NCBI GenBank assembly: GCA_023213315.1
Contig: JAKCPI010001711.1
Coordinates: forward strand, 186,001-250,000
Length of the DNA stretch: 64,000 nucleotides
Reading direction: 5' to 3'
Source of the DNA: Euborellia annulipes
Lineage: Eukaryota > Arthropoda > Insecta > Dermaptera > Anisolabididae
The translations under genes and the position numbers were made by a program. Shown piece after piece: positions 34,171 to 45,112 of the stretch (positions are counted from its first letter, which is position 1; each line of letters starts with the position of its first letter). Under the pieces are notes generated by a model. It had not been told where the DNA came from. It did not search any database and saw nothing but the letters and a program-made list of their open reading frames with translations.

Positions 34171-34259
34171 TACCAAAAAAAAATTAACGCACAACGTATA
34201 GAAATGTATTAAATTCATTTATAGAAAAAATTTTTTTTATGGGTTCAATTACTCATTAG

Positions 34260-34529
34260 AGCCCTCGGGGCTTGGTGTAGAGGTTAGCGTGCTAGCCTCG
34301 TATACCAAACGTCGCGGGTTCGTACCCCGGGCAGTCCCATGATTTTATTTAAGCCAATTGGATACCAAATGGCTTAATTAAGAATGCCTGGACCCCTTAT
34401 ATGTATATTTATCAATAACGGATATCGTAAATGTCTTAAATGGCCTGAGTTGCCGAAAAGACAGTGTGAATGTGTGTCTGAGTGTGAGTGCGAATGAGAA
34501 AAAAGTGTGAATGTTAAAAAAAAAAAAAA
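34260..34529 (+). mobile_element. S1 SINE, full-length reference copy
   Basis: Head GCCCTCGGGGCTTGGTGTAG, AGGTTAGCGTGCTAGCC (A-box region), GTCGCGGGTTCGTACCCCGG (B box region). Middle TTTAAGCCAATTGG/CCAAATGGCTTAA. Then GAATGCCTGGACC, CTTAAATGGCCTGAG, TTGCCGAAAAGACAGTG, (TGTGAG)n-like segment and poly-A. Flanked by perfect 13-bp repeats AATTACTCATTAG (34247-34259, 34530-34542). Confidence 0.92.
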
Positions 34530-34707
34530 AATTACTCATTAGTAAATAATGAAACTCAGAATAAGCTTAATCTGAGGCCTAGCTGCATAATGATTCCTTA
34601 ATTCATTTTGTTTCTATTTTTATTCAAAAGATGTTAGAATCTAAAAATATCGAGAATAAGAGTTTTTATATGAATCAGAAAAATATGTAGTCAAAAGATC
34701 CAGGTCT

Positions 34708-34885
34708 ATTTGGATGCCAAATGGCTTAAATAAGAATGCCTGGACCCCCAATATATGTATATTAATTAATAACGGATCTCGTAAATGTCTTATATGGCCT
34801 GAGTTGCCGAAAAGACAGTGTGAATGTGTGGTGTGAGTGTGAATGAGAAAAAAGTGTGAATGTTTTTTTTTCTAAAAAAAAAAAA
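34708..34885 (+). mobile_element. S1 SINE, 5'-truncated
   Basis: Starts in the middle of the internal palindrome (TATTTGGATGCCAAATGGC) and keeps GAATGCCTGGACCCCC, GTTGCCGAAAAGACAGTG and the A-rich end. 5' truncation is expected for LINE-driven insertion. The minus-strand frame 34762-34953 is its shadow. Confidence 0.8.
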
Positions 34886-35079
34886 ATTGTAATTGCTTTA
34901 TTTATGCAAGTGCCGTTTCTTAAAATAGCAAAATATAGGCTATGCATTTGCATAGAAGTTTCAATTATAAAAAAAGTTCAGAAAAATGTTTTTATACATG
35001 TAGCCATATGAATAAATAAATACCAATTTATTAAATAAAAAAGGTAAAAAAGAACTTAGCGCTATACATAATAATATGA

Positions 35080-35223
35080 AAAAAATTAACTTACATAGTA
35101 AAAGAAAATGCTGAAGTAATAGCAGACATCTCGCTGCCGAAAGTGTTAGATATTTGTAGAACGAAAAGAAAGTCAATCAGAGATCAAGTGAAGAAAAATC
35201 TAAAAAAGAAAAAAAAAATTTAA
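35080..35223 (+). CDS. Ambiguous short coding-like segment
   Basis: Plus strand: an open frame with balanced codon use (NAEVIADISLPKVLDICRTK) ending at TAA 35221, preceded by an AG acceptor-like site. On the minus strand the same block has CTAACACTTTCGGCAG followed by 39 nt and then TAT|GTAAGT, an excellent donor, so it could instead be a micro-exon. The two readings are mutually exclusive. No domain is recognised. Confidence 0.2.
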   Translation, partial: KKLTYIVKENAEVIADISLPKVLDICRTKRKSIRDQVKKNLKKKKKI

Positions 35224-36430
35224 TAGCCTACAAAATAAAAATTAATTAATTTTCGTACTACTACTATTATGCGTCTCAAAACTAATTGGGCAAACATCTA
35301 TCTTTTGTTTAGTATTAAGAATAATTGGACGGGCAAATATAGCCTACTCTGAAGTAATTAAGAAAACTGTCATTTTATGAAAATAATATTCATTTATTAG
35401 ATCTTATAATTATCTATCAGTAAAATATATTGATGAAAGTTTGGATTTTCTACACAATATTTGAGAGGACAGGAAGAGTTTCTCACAAAAAATAAAAAAA
35501 TAAAAAAAAATTGAGGGTTAGATTTTTTCCAGGCTCTACAGTAGAAAAAAAATGTTGTGCATGAGTGACATTAGGCATAATTTATTACCAGGATGAACCC
35601 GTTTTAAGGCTAATTAAATTAAAATCATTGATAACAAGGGAATACCAATAAATAAAGAAGAATTTATTTAGGCTTTAGATGCAAAAGAAACAAAAGTCAT
35701 CAGATTTCATTAATGTTTTATCTTTTATTAAATGTATTATTATATTATATCAGACGGAACAAAAGATTTCTTATTTTAAGACGTATACGATTCAAAAAGA
35801 CCAAATTTGAGTTTGGGATATTGTTTTAAATATATATATTAATGTTAATCATATTAGGCATTGACACCTAGGCTGGCTAAATGACTCGTCTCCAAAGTCA
35901 TTAAATGAAAGAAGAAAAAGAGGAAGCTCTCATATCAGTGGAAAATATAAATAAAGGGATCAAATCTGTCCGTCGCACAGTCCAGGTCTTAATTAAGTAG
36001 AAAGGAAAAAGACGTGTATTTTATATAACTAAAGTTATTTCTAATTCAAAATTTTTCAAAATGATTAATTTTTTACCCCTTTATGACAGGTGAATAAGTT
36101 GAAAGATTTTTTTTTTTGTAATATTAAACTTTCTCTTCTCTAAAGAGAAAACAAAGTCTCGTAAAATAACAATGAAGTAATTCTCAAAGTGAGTCAATTT
36201 CCTCTAAAAACTAATGAACTCCACTCAACTTGAGATAATTTGTTAAAGTAAGAAATGAATTTTGGTATGGTTATTAGCTCGTGTTTTTTTTTTTTTTTGT
36301 TAGTGTTTAGATCAAAGAAACTAATCAATATACTACAAAATGAATTTTATAAAAATTATTATTTGAAAATCAAGAGTTTAATTTAATTAGTTACCCAAAG
36401 AAGTAAGTAAGCAAGTACTAATAACGACAG
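35224..36430. other. AT-rich stretch, no gene recognised
   Basis: Nothing identifiable beyond homopolymers (poly-T at 36285-36298). Confidence 0.45.
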
Positions 36431-36945
36431 TCTGTGTTCAATTTAAAACATGAAGGAATTGAGCTACGAGGGTCAAATTTTATATTTAAGTTAGGTACCT
36501 CCCTGCGGTGTGAAAATAAGCTTTTGGTCAAAATCGGCCAAAAAGTACTAAAAATTTACTGATGTACTTTTTCAGTATTTTTTTTTTTTTCGATTTTCTC
36601 AAAATTCGTTCTAATAATTTTCATCAAAATTAATTATTTTTTAGCTCTTTAAAATGTATATTTTGCTTATTTCACAATAAATTTAATAAATTTCAAATGA
36701 AATATCAAAAAATGTGGATTAAACGAAATAAAGAAACAACTCTCGATATTCAAACTCGATATTTAAACTAAGTACACATGTCGCAAGGATCACAAGGAAT
36801 AACAATCAAATCGATTAAGGATTACTAGTGGTTTACTGATTTACTTTTTCAGTTTTTTTTATTTTTCCACAATCAGCTTTAAGGATTTTGATTAAAGTTC
36901 ATAAATCAATTATTTTTTGGATACTCTTTAAAAAGTACACATTTT
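36431..36945 (+). repeat. Two adjacent R1 fragments
   Basis: 36431-36665: TCTGTGTTCAATTTAAAACA to TAGCTCTTTAAAATGTATA. 36815-36945: the same middle part again (TTACTGATTTACTTTTTCAG ... ACTCTTTAAAAAGTACA). Neither has the terminal hairpins. Confidence 0.65.
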
Positions 36946-37199
36946 AAATTTTGAATTTTAATGTGTAATTTTTTTCTTTCCCCTTAATATAATTGTTAGT
37001 TTGTTCAAATGAGTTTGACATCCATGTGCTAGTGAATTTGAACCTGAGTTGTTTTTTGTTTTTTTGTATTTCAAAGTTCATTGTCTTCTGTTCAACTAAG
37101 CTGTTATTAGAATTTATTTTCTTTATAACCCCAAAATGGTATTTAGGCTACATGTATCAAATCATTATTTAAATAGAGTATATTAATTATAATAATAAA

Positions 37200-37900
37200 T
37201 ATAACGCCGCGTTATTTTTTTTATTTTCTGTTACAAATTCATTTCTAAATCACTTTTAATGGGAAGTTTAATAGTCAAATGGTAAAAGCTTTCAGGTTAA
37301 TTAACATAAAATAATATTCAAATTGACCTTTTTCTCATTTATTTGCCTGTACGAGACTATCATAAAATGTTTGTTTAGGTTTTTCTCTCTCTTTCTATAT
37401 CTCTTTTTTTCTATATAAATAGAAATAAATCACCGCCGTTTTTCAAGTTTTGCTCAATTAACTTTCAGAATTGTAGATTTTTAATTTCTTTTTTTTTATT
37501 GTATAAAGAACAGATAGGACAAAATGTGTGGCCCAATTTTGTCAACTAGACAAACGCGACGACATTAATGAATCGTTTTTAATTTATACAAAAAAAAAAA
37601 AAAAATCTAGTAAAAAATACACAGACATAAAGAGATAGTGTTAGTTGGTGATTTTTTTCGGGGGCTGGCATGTGCTGTTGGCATCCATGCCTGTCGTCGT
37701 CGTCGAATGAATGAATGGCATCCAATCCATCATGGGCAACCGTGCGCGACTAAAATTCCTAACAACCCTTAGGGTCTTTTTAATATGGAATATGCGTGTA
37801 TTGGTGTGTGTATATTATATATATGTGTGGGAGTGTGTCGCCGACAAACTAATTAGCAGTCTTTGAACGACAACAAGGCGATGAAGAGGAAGAAGAAATT
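37200..37900. other. Unique sequence, possible regulatory block
   Basis: Non-repetitive. 37640-37900 contains GTCGTCGTCGTCGAATGAATG, GGCATCCAATCCATCATGG, GCAACCGTGCGCGAC, a TG/TA tract and ACAAACTAATTAGCAG (a TAATTA homeodomain-type core). No coding frame of note. Regulatory function is inference from composition only. Confidence 0.25.
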
Positions 37901-39549
37901 TACGCTAGAAAGAAAAAGTATAAATTGCTTCGATATTTATAGAATGAACGATTTTTATGATGATTAGATTGTATTTAATTAGATCGAACGAACAAATGAC
38001 AATTTTAAAATAGTTTTAGGATATTATAATTTATTATAGGACTATTATAAATTATAAGTGTCTTCTTTTTTAATTCCTTGTTGGAAGAAAAAAAATTGTA
38101 AATGTGATTATGAAAGGGAGCAAATCAAAATGTCGTACAAATCTTAAGACAAAGGAAAAAGACTTCAGACTCTGCTAGGATATTTATGAACAGACCTCAA
38201 CAGATGTGAGTCACTGATGAATTTTAAATTATAAGTGTATGTGGTGATAATGGTAAGGTGTTTTTGATTTCATTTAGGATAGCTAACAATGGTGTCCCTG
38301 GTCATTCATCCTACCCATATAGTATTTTTATATATCTGGAGAGTATGAGTTAAAATATTATTAATATTTATTTATTATCTGTTTAAAAAAAGGCTTTTAT
38401 ATTTCATGTCATTATTACTTGAAGGACAGGAATATTGACATTAATAACACACATCATTGCTCGCTTTATCTTAAGAGTCATAAAGGATGTATTAAGAAAA
38501 ATAATGTCATTTGCTTATTAATGTTAGGATAAGTTATAAAAACAATGGTGGAAGAAATTAAGTAGAATGTAGTAAACAGGTTTTAATAAATGTGTGCAAG
38601 GTAATTGTTTTAGACTAGGCGTATTTTGAGATTTGAGAGACAAAATTGCCTGCCAGGAAAAGAGAAAGAAGTCAATATACTTTAATTGATTAGAACATAA
38701 TGTCCTAAATTAAGACCAACATCAACATTTCCAATTGGTAATATTAGTAGCTTATATTTTTTTAAGTGGAGTAAGTCCAATTATATGTAATTAAATCTAT
38801 ATCTTTTATGAGAATTAAAGAGAAGACCTTCCTTAGATTGAGGACCAGAATTCACGGAAGAACTTCCTTGATTCTTTTCGATTAGAAACATAAAAAAATT
38901 TTAAATTTCTTCTCACAAGTTTTTGAAAAAATGCGAGGCGTATTAATATTCAGACCAGAAATTCATTTTTTTTATTTAAGGTAAATTTGTTGAAAATAAA
39001 TATTAGAGAATTTGGAAAGATCTTGATGCCTCCAATAGTATAAAATCTTTTACATCAATATCAAATATTAATTATTCAATATATCAAGGACTTACCCCAT
39101 TTAAGAAAAAGTTTATAAAAAATAAATAAAAATATCTTATTACTTTTTAATGAAGATGCATAGACGAGCCGTCTAGTTTGAAGACACTTGCAGAGGACTT
39201 GTTTTAGCTTACTATCTAAACAAAAAAAAATCTCAAACGATTAAATAAAGCTCCTATTCAAAATTAATTCTTTTTTAGCGAATTAATTATGAATAGGAGT
39301 TTGCTTTCAGGGCTGAAAAAAGAAAAATGTATTTAATTTTTTTTTTCAAATATACAAGTAGGTAGACTAATTGTTACATAATTTTAGCTAAAATACAAAA
39401 TAAATTTAATCTTAAAAGTAGGTCTAATTAAGTTTAGTAGGTGTGATTTTGTTATTTATTTAAAATTTGAGTCTTTTTTGGCTTCTATAACCAATAAGAC
39501 TTTACAATATAGGCTACATATACATAGATACATGAAAAAAATACAATTG
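37901..39549. other. AT-rich stretch, no gene recognised
   Basis: No exon or repeat family recognised. If the exon at 39550 is terminal, a minus-strand AATAAA near 39463-39470, about 80 nt past its stop, would be the poly(A) signal. Confidence 0.4.
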
Positions 39550-39709
39550 TCACTGGCTTCTGGCTGGTGTTCTCAGCGCTACTTGTTTACATACGTAGAT
39601 CTTGGTGACATGTTCTTCTATTCGGCTAAGTAAGCCCATCGGCAGTAGGTATGACGATAATGGTTTCTTAACAATTTTCTTATCTTCTCTCTTCATTAAG
39701 TCTGTTTCA
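39550..39709 (-). CDS. Exon 4 (possibly terminal) of an unrecognised gene
   Basis: Minus strand. Acceptor TTATAG|T at 39710; the first base completes a Pro codon begun in exon 3. The frame reads ETDLMKREDKKIVKKPLSSY then LLPMGLLSRIEEHVTKIY, then either continues VCKQVALRTPARSQ to TGA at 39550-39552, or splices at TAC|GTATGT (39594). The segment is basic and helix-prone, with no domain I recognise. An AATAAA about 80 nt downstream favours a last exon. The acceptor has a weak pyrimidine tract, so this is the least certain of the four exons. Confidence 0.4.
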
Positions 39710-41988
39710 CTATAAATCTTCATGGTCAATAAAGTCTTCATAATTAAAAGGCTTCTTAGTCTTCATAAAAAAAAAGAATGTACTTCAAGCACAATTTTTT
39801 TTTTTAATCTTCGCATAAAAGGCATTTCAAAAAAAAAAAAATAAATAAATAAATAATAAATATTTAAAAATTGTAAATTCGTTAAGTGTGATCACTCTCC
39901 CAAATTCAAAAAATCATCCATATTTGATTCAAGCTTAGCTAAAGGACCTGTGTTAAGTTTTCAATATGAGCCCAGGAAGAGTGATCCCCCTCACCATCTA
40001 TAAACATTCCCTAAGCTAAATATCTAAGGAACATATTTAAATTTTGGCCAAAATAATAAATAATAATTTTTTGTCCGAAAAGAAGAAACTTGTTGTATTT
40101 TTATTGGATTTATCATCTTAACACAAAGATCCGAACTGAACTGAGTACTGATGATGAAATACCTGCCTAAATCTATTAGTCATTAAATCGAAGTGTTATT
40201 ACTCTCCACAAGAGAATCTTTATATTCACTTGCTGTTCGAAATCAATGTGATCAGAATCAAGAATCCAATGAAACATGACAAGTTTCAGTTTTTAAGTTT
40301 CATTTAAAAAAAAAAAAAAAAACCAAGAACTCAACTCTTTCCTCCAAACACTAGACTACCTAACGGGGCTAAAGAATCCATGCATACTAGCGATTGGAGT
40401 TCCGAGAGACCTCTTGTTCACAAAAAGAATTTACAAAGGAGTTCACTTAAATATAAATTTGTTTCAAAAGCAGAATAAATGTGTTATAAATTAAAATATA
40501 CCAAAAAAAGGTAATGAATAGTGAATTGAGTATTGTTATTATGCTTTTGATAGACTTATAGATATATTTTAAGGCTTAAGTGGATCCTAAGAAAGAGGAT
40601 TGAAGTTAAAACTTCCGAGCGACTTGAAAACCAAATATTTAAAATAATTTTTTTTTTATAAATAAATCAAATAATTGATTTATCAATTTTAATCAAAATT
40701 GTTAGAGCCGAGTTTTTATCTTTTATTAAAAAGATGAATCAAAGTTAAAATAGAATCAGATTATCAATTTAGTAAATTTACCCCTTTCAAAGAAAATAGA
40801 TCCACCAGTCCGCGGCGTAGCCAACAAGAAATCCAGAAAATTTATAGAAGGCTAATTTTAAATTTATTTATTAATAGTAGTGCCAAAATTTTTTTTATTT
40901 AATTTATTGAATTAAATTAAAACAAAAAAAAAGAATTAATAAAATACCATTTTTTTTTTTGTGAAATATTTAAAATATAGTGAATTTTTTTAATTGATAA
41001 AAAAAAATTAGAGATTTTAGCAATTAGCAAGATTTTGTTGACATTAGAGTTTTAAAATTTTTTGTTCAAGTTAGCAAAAAAAAAAAATTATTGGCTACGC
41101 CCTAGTCGCCGAGATACTAATCCTAAAAGTAATATGGAAGGAGACTCAGATTAGTAAAAAAAAATTTCAATTGGTAATTAACAAGAATTATTTGTTTAGT
41201 TTTTTAAGAGAGAGCAGTCATAATCATTTAAAAAGAAATAAATGTGTTTGTACTTTAATATATATATATATATATTTCATTATATCTCGCAATAATTAAT
41301 CTTTTATGATTAATATACCTAAAGCTAACTAATCTAATAAAATTATAAGGGGGTATGTTAATACTTGCTGTGCCATCCAACTCCATCGAATCGCTCGAAG
41401 AATCCTGAAAGAAAAGCCCTAACAGCTAAAAATTCCCACCCTTCTTTCATGCCTATAGGCTAAATTATTGCTGAAATTGGCTAAATACACTCTTGATTTG
41501 AAGACTTGAAGATCTCACCGATGAGGAGCCAGCTAAGCTAACCTAGAGGAAGGAAATTTGGGGCCTATTCCTGTGCGTGTGTGTGTGAGGATGGAAAGGA
41601 AGGTTGAGGAGAAGGGAGGTTAATTTTCATTTCTATCCAAATTACCACATTGTACCGAGTGATCTTGTTTTATATATATATTTTTTATTTTATTTTATTT
41701 ATTTATTTATTTATTTTTTTTTTGTATATATAAAACAACATCAAGTTTTCTATCAATTAAAAAAATGAAATTTGAAAAAAATTAATGTTAAGAATATTTA
41801 AGTGAAAATAAAAATTTATTAATTGATTTAAAAAATTTGAGAATATATTATATCAAAGTCGAAAAATGAAAATAACCATTATGAACATCAGCATTTCCCA
41901 ATAAATACGCAATGCAATTATACAATTTAATATTGTTTTTGAATTTTTCAATCGATAAAGATATGTGGCTCTAGGCTTAATGATGATG
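39710..41988. other. Probable intron of the minus-strand gene
   Basis: AT-rich, no repeat family recognised apart from short GGCTACGCC/GGCGTAGCC remnants (40812, 41093) of the kind that terminate the MULE-like MITE at 54.2 kb. TA tract at about 41260-41275 and TTTA tract at about 41690-41715. Confidence 0.4.
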
Positions 41989-42340
41989 GATTCAGGAAAA
42001 AATCAAGACGATTGCAGCCAAATATTCTTTTATTATTTCAATTCTCGCCCTCACGGCTGGCTTTTCGGCCCGACGTCTAGGCCATCTTCAGAGTCGGCTG
42101 GCAATAATCAAAAAGTGTGGATTTTTGCAAAGACAGCGACAACATTCAACATGTAGTCATAGCAAAACGTAAAGAAAACTCCTTAAATCAATCAACATCA
42201 AATGAGTTTTCTCTACTTTTTGATTATTGACAGCCGGCTCTGAAGATGGCCTAGACGTCGGGCCGAAACGCCAGCCGTGAGGGCGAGAATTGAAATAAAA
42301 GAAAATTTGGCTGCAATCATCTTTGTTTTTTTCCTGACTA
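41989..42340. repeat. Foldback element F10 with complete module in both arms
   Basis: Long hairpin: left GCAGCCAAATATTC ... CTCGCCCTCACGGCTGG; right is its complement. Right arm (plus): CTGAAGA 42240-42246, GGCCTAGACGTCGGGCC as a stem, GAAAC 42265-42269, GCC, AAATAAAA about 25 nt later, TTGGCTGCAATC. Left arm (minus) has the same order with GAAAAGCC. The position after the second box is GCC instead of GTC. It lies in an intron of the minus-strand gene. The plus-strand frame at 41965 is a by-product. Confidence 0.8.
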
Positions 42341-42975
42341 CATCATCAGCAGAAATTTTGTTAAAAGGTATTTTTGAAGTCAATGAAAAAACTTAAAAAA
42401 CCATGAAAAATAATTGGAAACTACTAACATCATTATATTCTTGTGTTTGTGTAATAATTCTAAATAGTAATGATATAGACCTACTACTATCTAATCTAAA
42501 TATTAATTAAACAAAAAAATTTTAATTTAAAATTGCTCTCTGTATTTATACGTCTATTTATATTTTAATCCTAATCGTTATTTTGTTGAAAGTAAAGAGT
42601 ATTTAATGTTTGTTGTTAAACTTTTAATTTATTATTTTTATATAGGCCTTTTATTTTGTCTTTTACCATTATTGTTTTTTTAATTTAAATTTTTTTTAAG
42701 AGAAGACCTTTTTGCACTTTTAAATTTTGAGTTACAATTTCAAAAAAGTTTGGGCACTGTTACCGTTTTCAAAAGATATGAAGTTTTTGTTCAAAAAATG
42801 CAAGAAACGAAATAATATTTAAATAGTCAAGCTTTATTCTATATTAGATACTAGCAATTTTTCTAGGCATTTGCCGATTTGTCATAAATAATCTTTAAAA
42901 AAATTTATCAACCAAGTGCCCAGACTTAATTGAAAGTGTAGTCTGAGTCTCCTTTAAAATAAATGATGAACTCAC
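42341..42975. other. Probable intron sequence
   Basis: AT-rich with no recognised repeat, directly downstream of exon 3 on the minus strand. Confidence 0.4.
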
Positions 42976-43141
42976 GGTTTTTCTGTCAAATCCTTACAAA
43001 AAAGATGATCCGAAGACTCCAAAAAAGATGATCCACAAATGTCTGCTGATGTGTCCATGAGATCCTTGATGTCTTCGAGATGATTTAAGTAATCCATCAT
43101 TTGACTCCAAGTTGACCAAAAGGAGATGAATAGATGTATTC
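42976..43141 (-). CDS. Exon 3 of an unrecognised gene
   Basis: 166 nt. Acceptor TATTTTCTTTTTAG|GA and donor AACC|GTGAGTT, both strong. The two first bases complete a Gly codon started in exon 2 and the exon ends two bases into a codon. It reads IHLFISFWSTWSQMMDYLNH, then LEDIKDLMDTSADICGSSFL and ESSDHLFCKDLTEK. An amphipathic acidic segment (LNHLEDIKDLMD) follows an aromatic hydrophobic start. No repeat overlaps it. No family is recognised. Confidence 0.55.
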
Positions 43142-43340
43142 CTAAAAAGAAAATATTTCTTTTTAAGAAACTGTTAACTGATTTCAGTTGCAAATTTTTC
43201 TAGAAAAGAGATAAAATACAATAAAAAATTAAGATTAAAGAAATTAAAGAAAATAAAAATATTAAAGAACAACATCAAGTCTAGTGGTTGTTTAAAAATG
43301 AGGTTTCGGACTTTTGCCCCACCTTACTCTATATCCCGAC

Positions 43341-43433
43341 AAAAAAATCTGGTGTGACAAGCACAGTACATAACTTTCGATTACCGAAGGTAAGAGAAAG
43401 TTGTGTGCTGTGCGCCAGTCACACCAGATTTTT
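43341..43433 (+). repeat. Solo R1 terminal palindrome
   Basis: AAATCTGGTGTGACAAGC ... CAGTCACACCAGATTTTT with inner GATTACCGAAGGTAAGAG. The R1 body is missing; a scrambled body piece (ATTTAGATGCCCTTTTAAAA) lies on the wrong side at about 43465. Confidence 0.75.
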
Positions 43434-44087
43434 AGATTAATATTCATATAAATAAATTATTATTTAGATGCCCTTTTAAAAAGTATATTAATAATAATAC
43501 AGTAATATTATGTGTTAGATTGTTTGAACTACACTTTCATGATGTAATTCAGTTTTCTTTTATTTTTATTAATTTGATGAATATAATAAAAATAGAAAAT
43601 AATTTTATTGTTTTTTTTATTTTATTTTATTTTTTATTTCTGTCTTTAATTGTTTCGGAGAAAAATGGGTTGCCTACAAAGAGAGACACCAGTGCCTATA
43701 TCTATCTCTCTTGCACCTATCTTCTCTCTCTTTTTATTCGCTTTTAAATTCACTTTCCGGCTATTCATTCCATAGAGCCAATGATAAATCCTAATGGGGA
43801 TTTGTATGTTAATTTTGATTCAAAAGGGGGTCCGGTCCCCTTTGGAACTTTTTAAGCATTTAAAAAAAATTTTTCCAATTCTTATGAAATTTTGTATTTA
43901 TTTAGGATTCTCTATTGTGTATAAAATGTCCAAATATGAGATTAAAATTTTGAAAAATAACCATAGTTTATTTCAAGCAGTCAACATTTAAAATGCAAGT
44001 TTGAAACTAAGGTGCTATGGGAAACTAAATATATCTCGAAACCAGATTTTTTAGATTAAAATTCATATAAATTAACTATTTTTTAGT
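43434..44087. other. Probable intron with rearranged R1 scraps
   Basis: AAACCAGATTTTTTAGATTA at 44041 is a second piece of R1 palindrome edge. The frames at 43520 and 43794 are AT-rich without support. Confidence 0.4.
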
Positions 44088-44278
44088 CCTCGGGCTTGGG
44101 GTAGTTGGTATCGCGCCTGTCTTGTACACAAAGGGTCGAGGGTTCGGGTGCAGGCATTCTCATTTAAGCCATTTAGTATCAAAATGGCTTAAATGAATCA
44201 TAGGACTGCCTGGGACCTGAACCCTCGACTCTTGGTATAGAAGACCAACACGCTTGCCACTACATCAAGCCCGAGGAT
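44088..44278. repeat. S1-related SINE inverted (head-out) dimer
   Basis: Left half: TCCTCGGGCTTGGGGTAG, GGTCGAGGGTTCGGGTGCAG, TCATTTAAGCCATTTAG. Right half is the complement, ending GCCACTACATCAAGCCCGAGG. The halves meet at AAGCCATTTAGTATCAAAATGGCTT. The whole 190 bp is a hairpin with tRNA-like heads facing outward. Confidence 0.75.
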
Positions 44279-44394
44279 AGAATATGAAATTTAATTATTC
44301 CTCCCCCCTATTCCGCCCCTTCCACTCTCCATATAGCTAGTTGTGCCACTGAAAAAGAAATGCTTGAAATTAAACTAAAAATCCTCCCGCCCCC

Positions 44395-44640
44395 AGGAGA
44401 TAGATAGATAGATAAGTTTATTTCTGCTCTGAGATCATATATGATCTCTTTGAGTACTCTTAAAGAATTACAAATTATTTTTAATTCTCTCACAACAGTA
44501 TGCATAGACAATGAGATAATATAAGATAATAATTAAAAAAAAAATAAATAAATAATTAAAAAGTAGAAAATAAAATAATAAAAAAATAAAAATAGAGAGA
44601 GAGAGAAATAAACGTTTAGGCCCCAGACACGTCACACAAG
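44395..44640 (-). mobile_element. Non-LTR retrotransposon 3' end, truncated
   Basis: On the minus strand it ends with a perfect hairpin GAGATCATATATGATCTC, then AGAGCAGAAATAAACTTATC and a (TATC)n tail at 44398-44414. A 3' hairpin followed by a short tandem-repeat tail is a hallmark of CR1/L2-like or related LINEs. No reverse transcriptase ORF remains. Sits in the intron between exons 2 and 3. Confidence 0.6.
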
Positions 44641-44915
44641 AATCACTCACACACCTTCATTAATACACACAGACATATATTTAGGGCCTATGTTGTATAT
44701 CTTCGACTTATAATATACAGTATTTAATTGTAAACTTAAATTGGTATCGGCATTCGCAAAGAAAATAAATAAATTCATGCCTAGTTTGCTTTAATGAGTC
44801 GATAGGCTCATTTTATATTAGTATTAGTATTTGAATAGATGAAAGCAATTTATAAAGTATTGCAATCAAAATACAAAATAAATAAAAATATAAGGATTAA
44901 AAGGAAAATACTTGC

Positions 44916-45112
44916 CAATATTAAAGGATGGAATGGATAATACAGAAGCAAAGGCATCGTTGGCGAATTGGCAAGTTGGAGAAGGACGCTTTGCTTTCAG
45001 AAGAGAGGAGAAGCGAGGATTGATTGGTCGCAAAGCTGACTCTTGAACAGTTGAGCCACTACTGAGTAACGAACTTGAGGTGGCCTTGGGAGACGCCGCG
45101 GCGCGACGACGG
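44916..45112 (-). CDS. Exon 2 of an unrecognised gene (Ser/Arg-rich)
   Basis: 197 nt on the minus strand with markedly higher GC than its surroundings. Acceptor TTTGATTGTTTAG|CC; donor ATTG|GCAAGT, a GC-AG type site with otherwise consensus bases. The first base completes a Cys codon from exon 1. It reads RRRAAASPKATSSSLLSSGS, TVQESALRPINPRFSSLLKA and KRPSPTCQFANDAFASVLSI, ending PSFNI plus a split Gly codon. It is Ser-rich and basic, compatible with a disordered regulatory region. No family is recognised. If the GC donor is wrong, the exon end moves. Confidence 0.6.
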
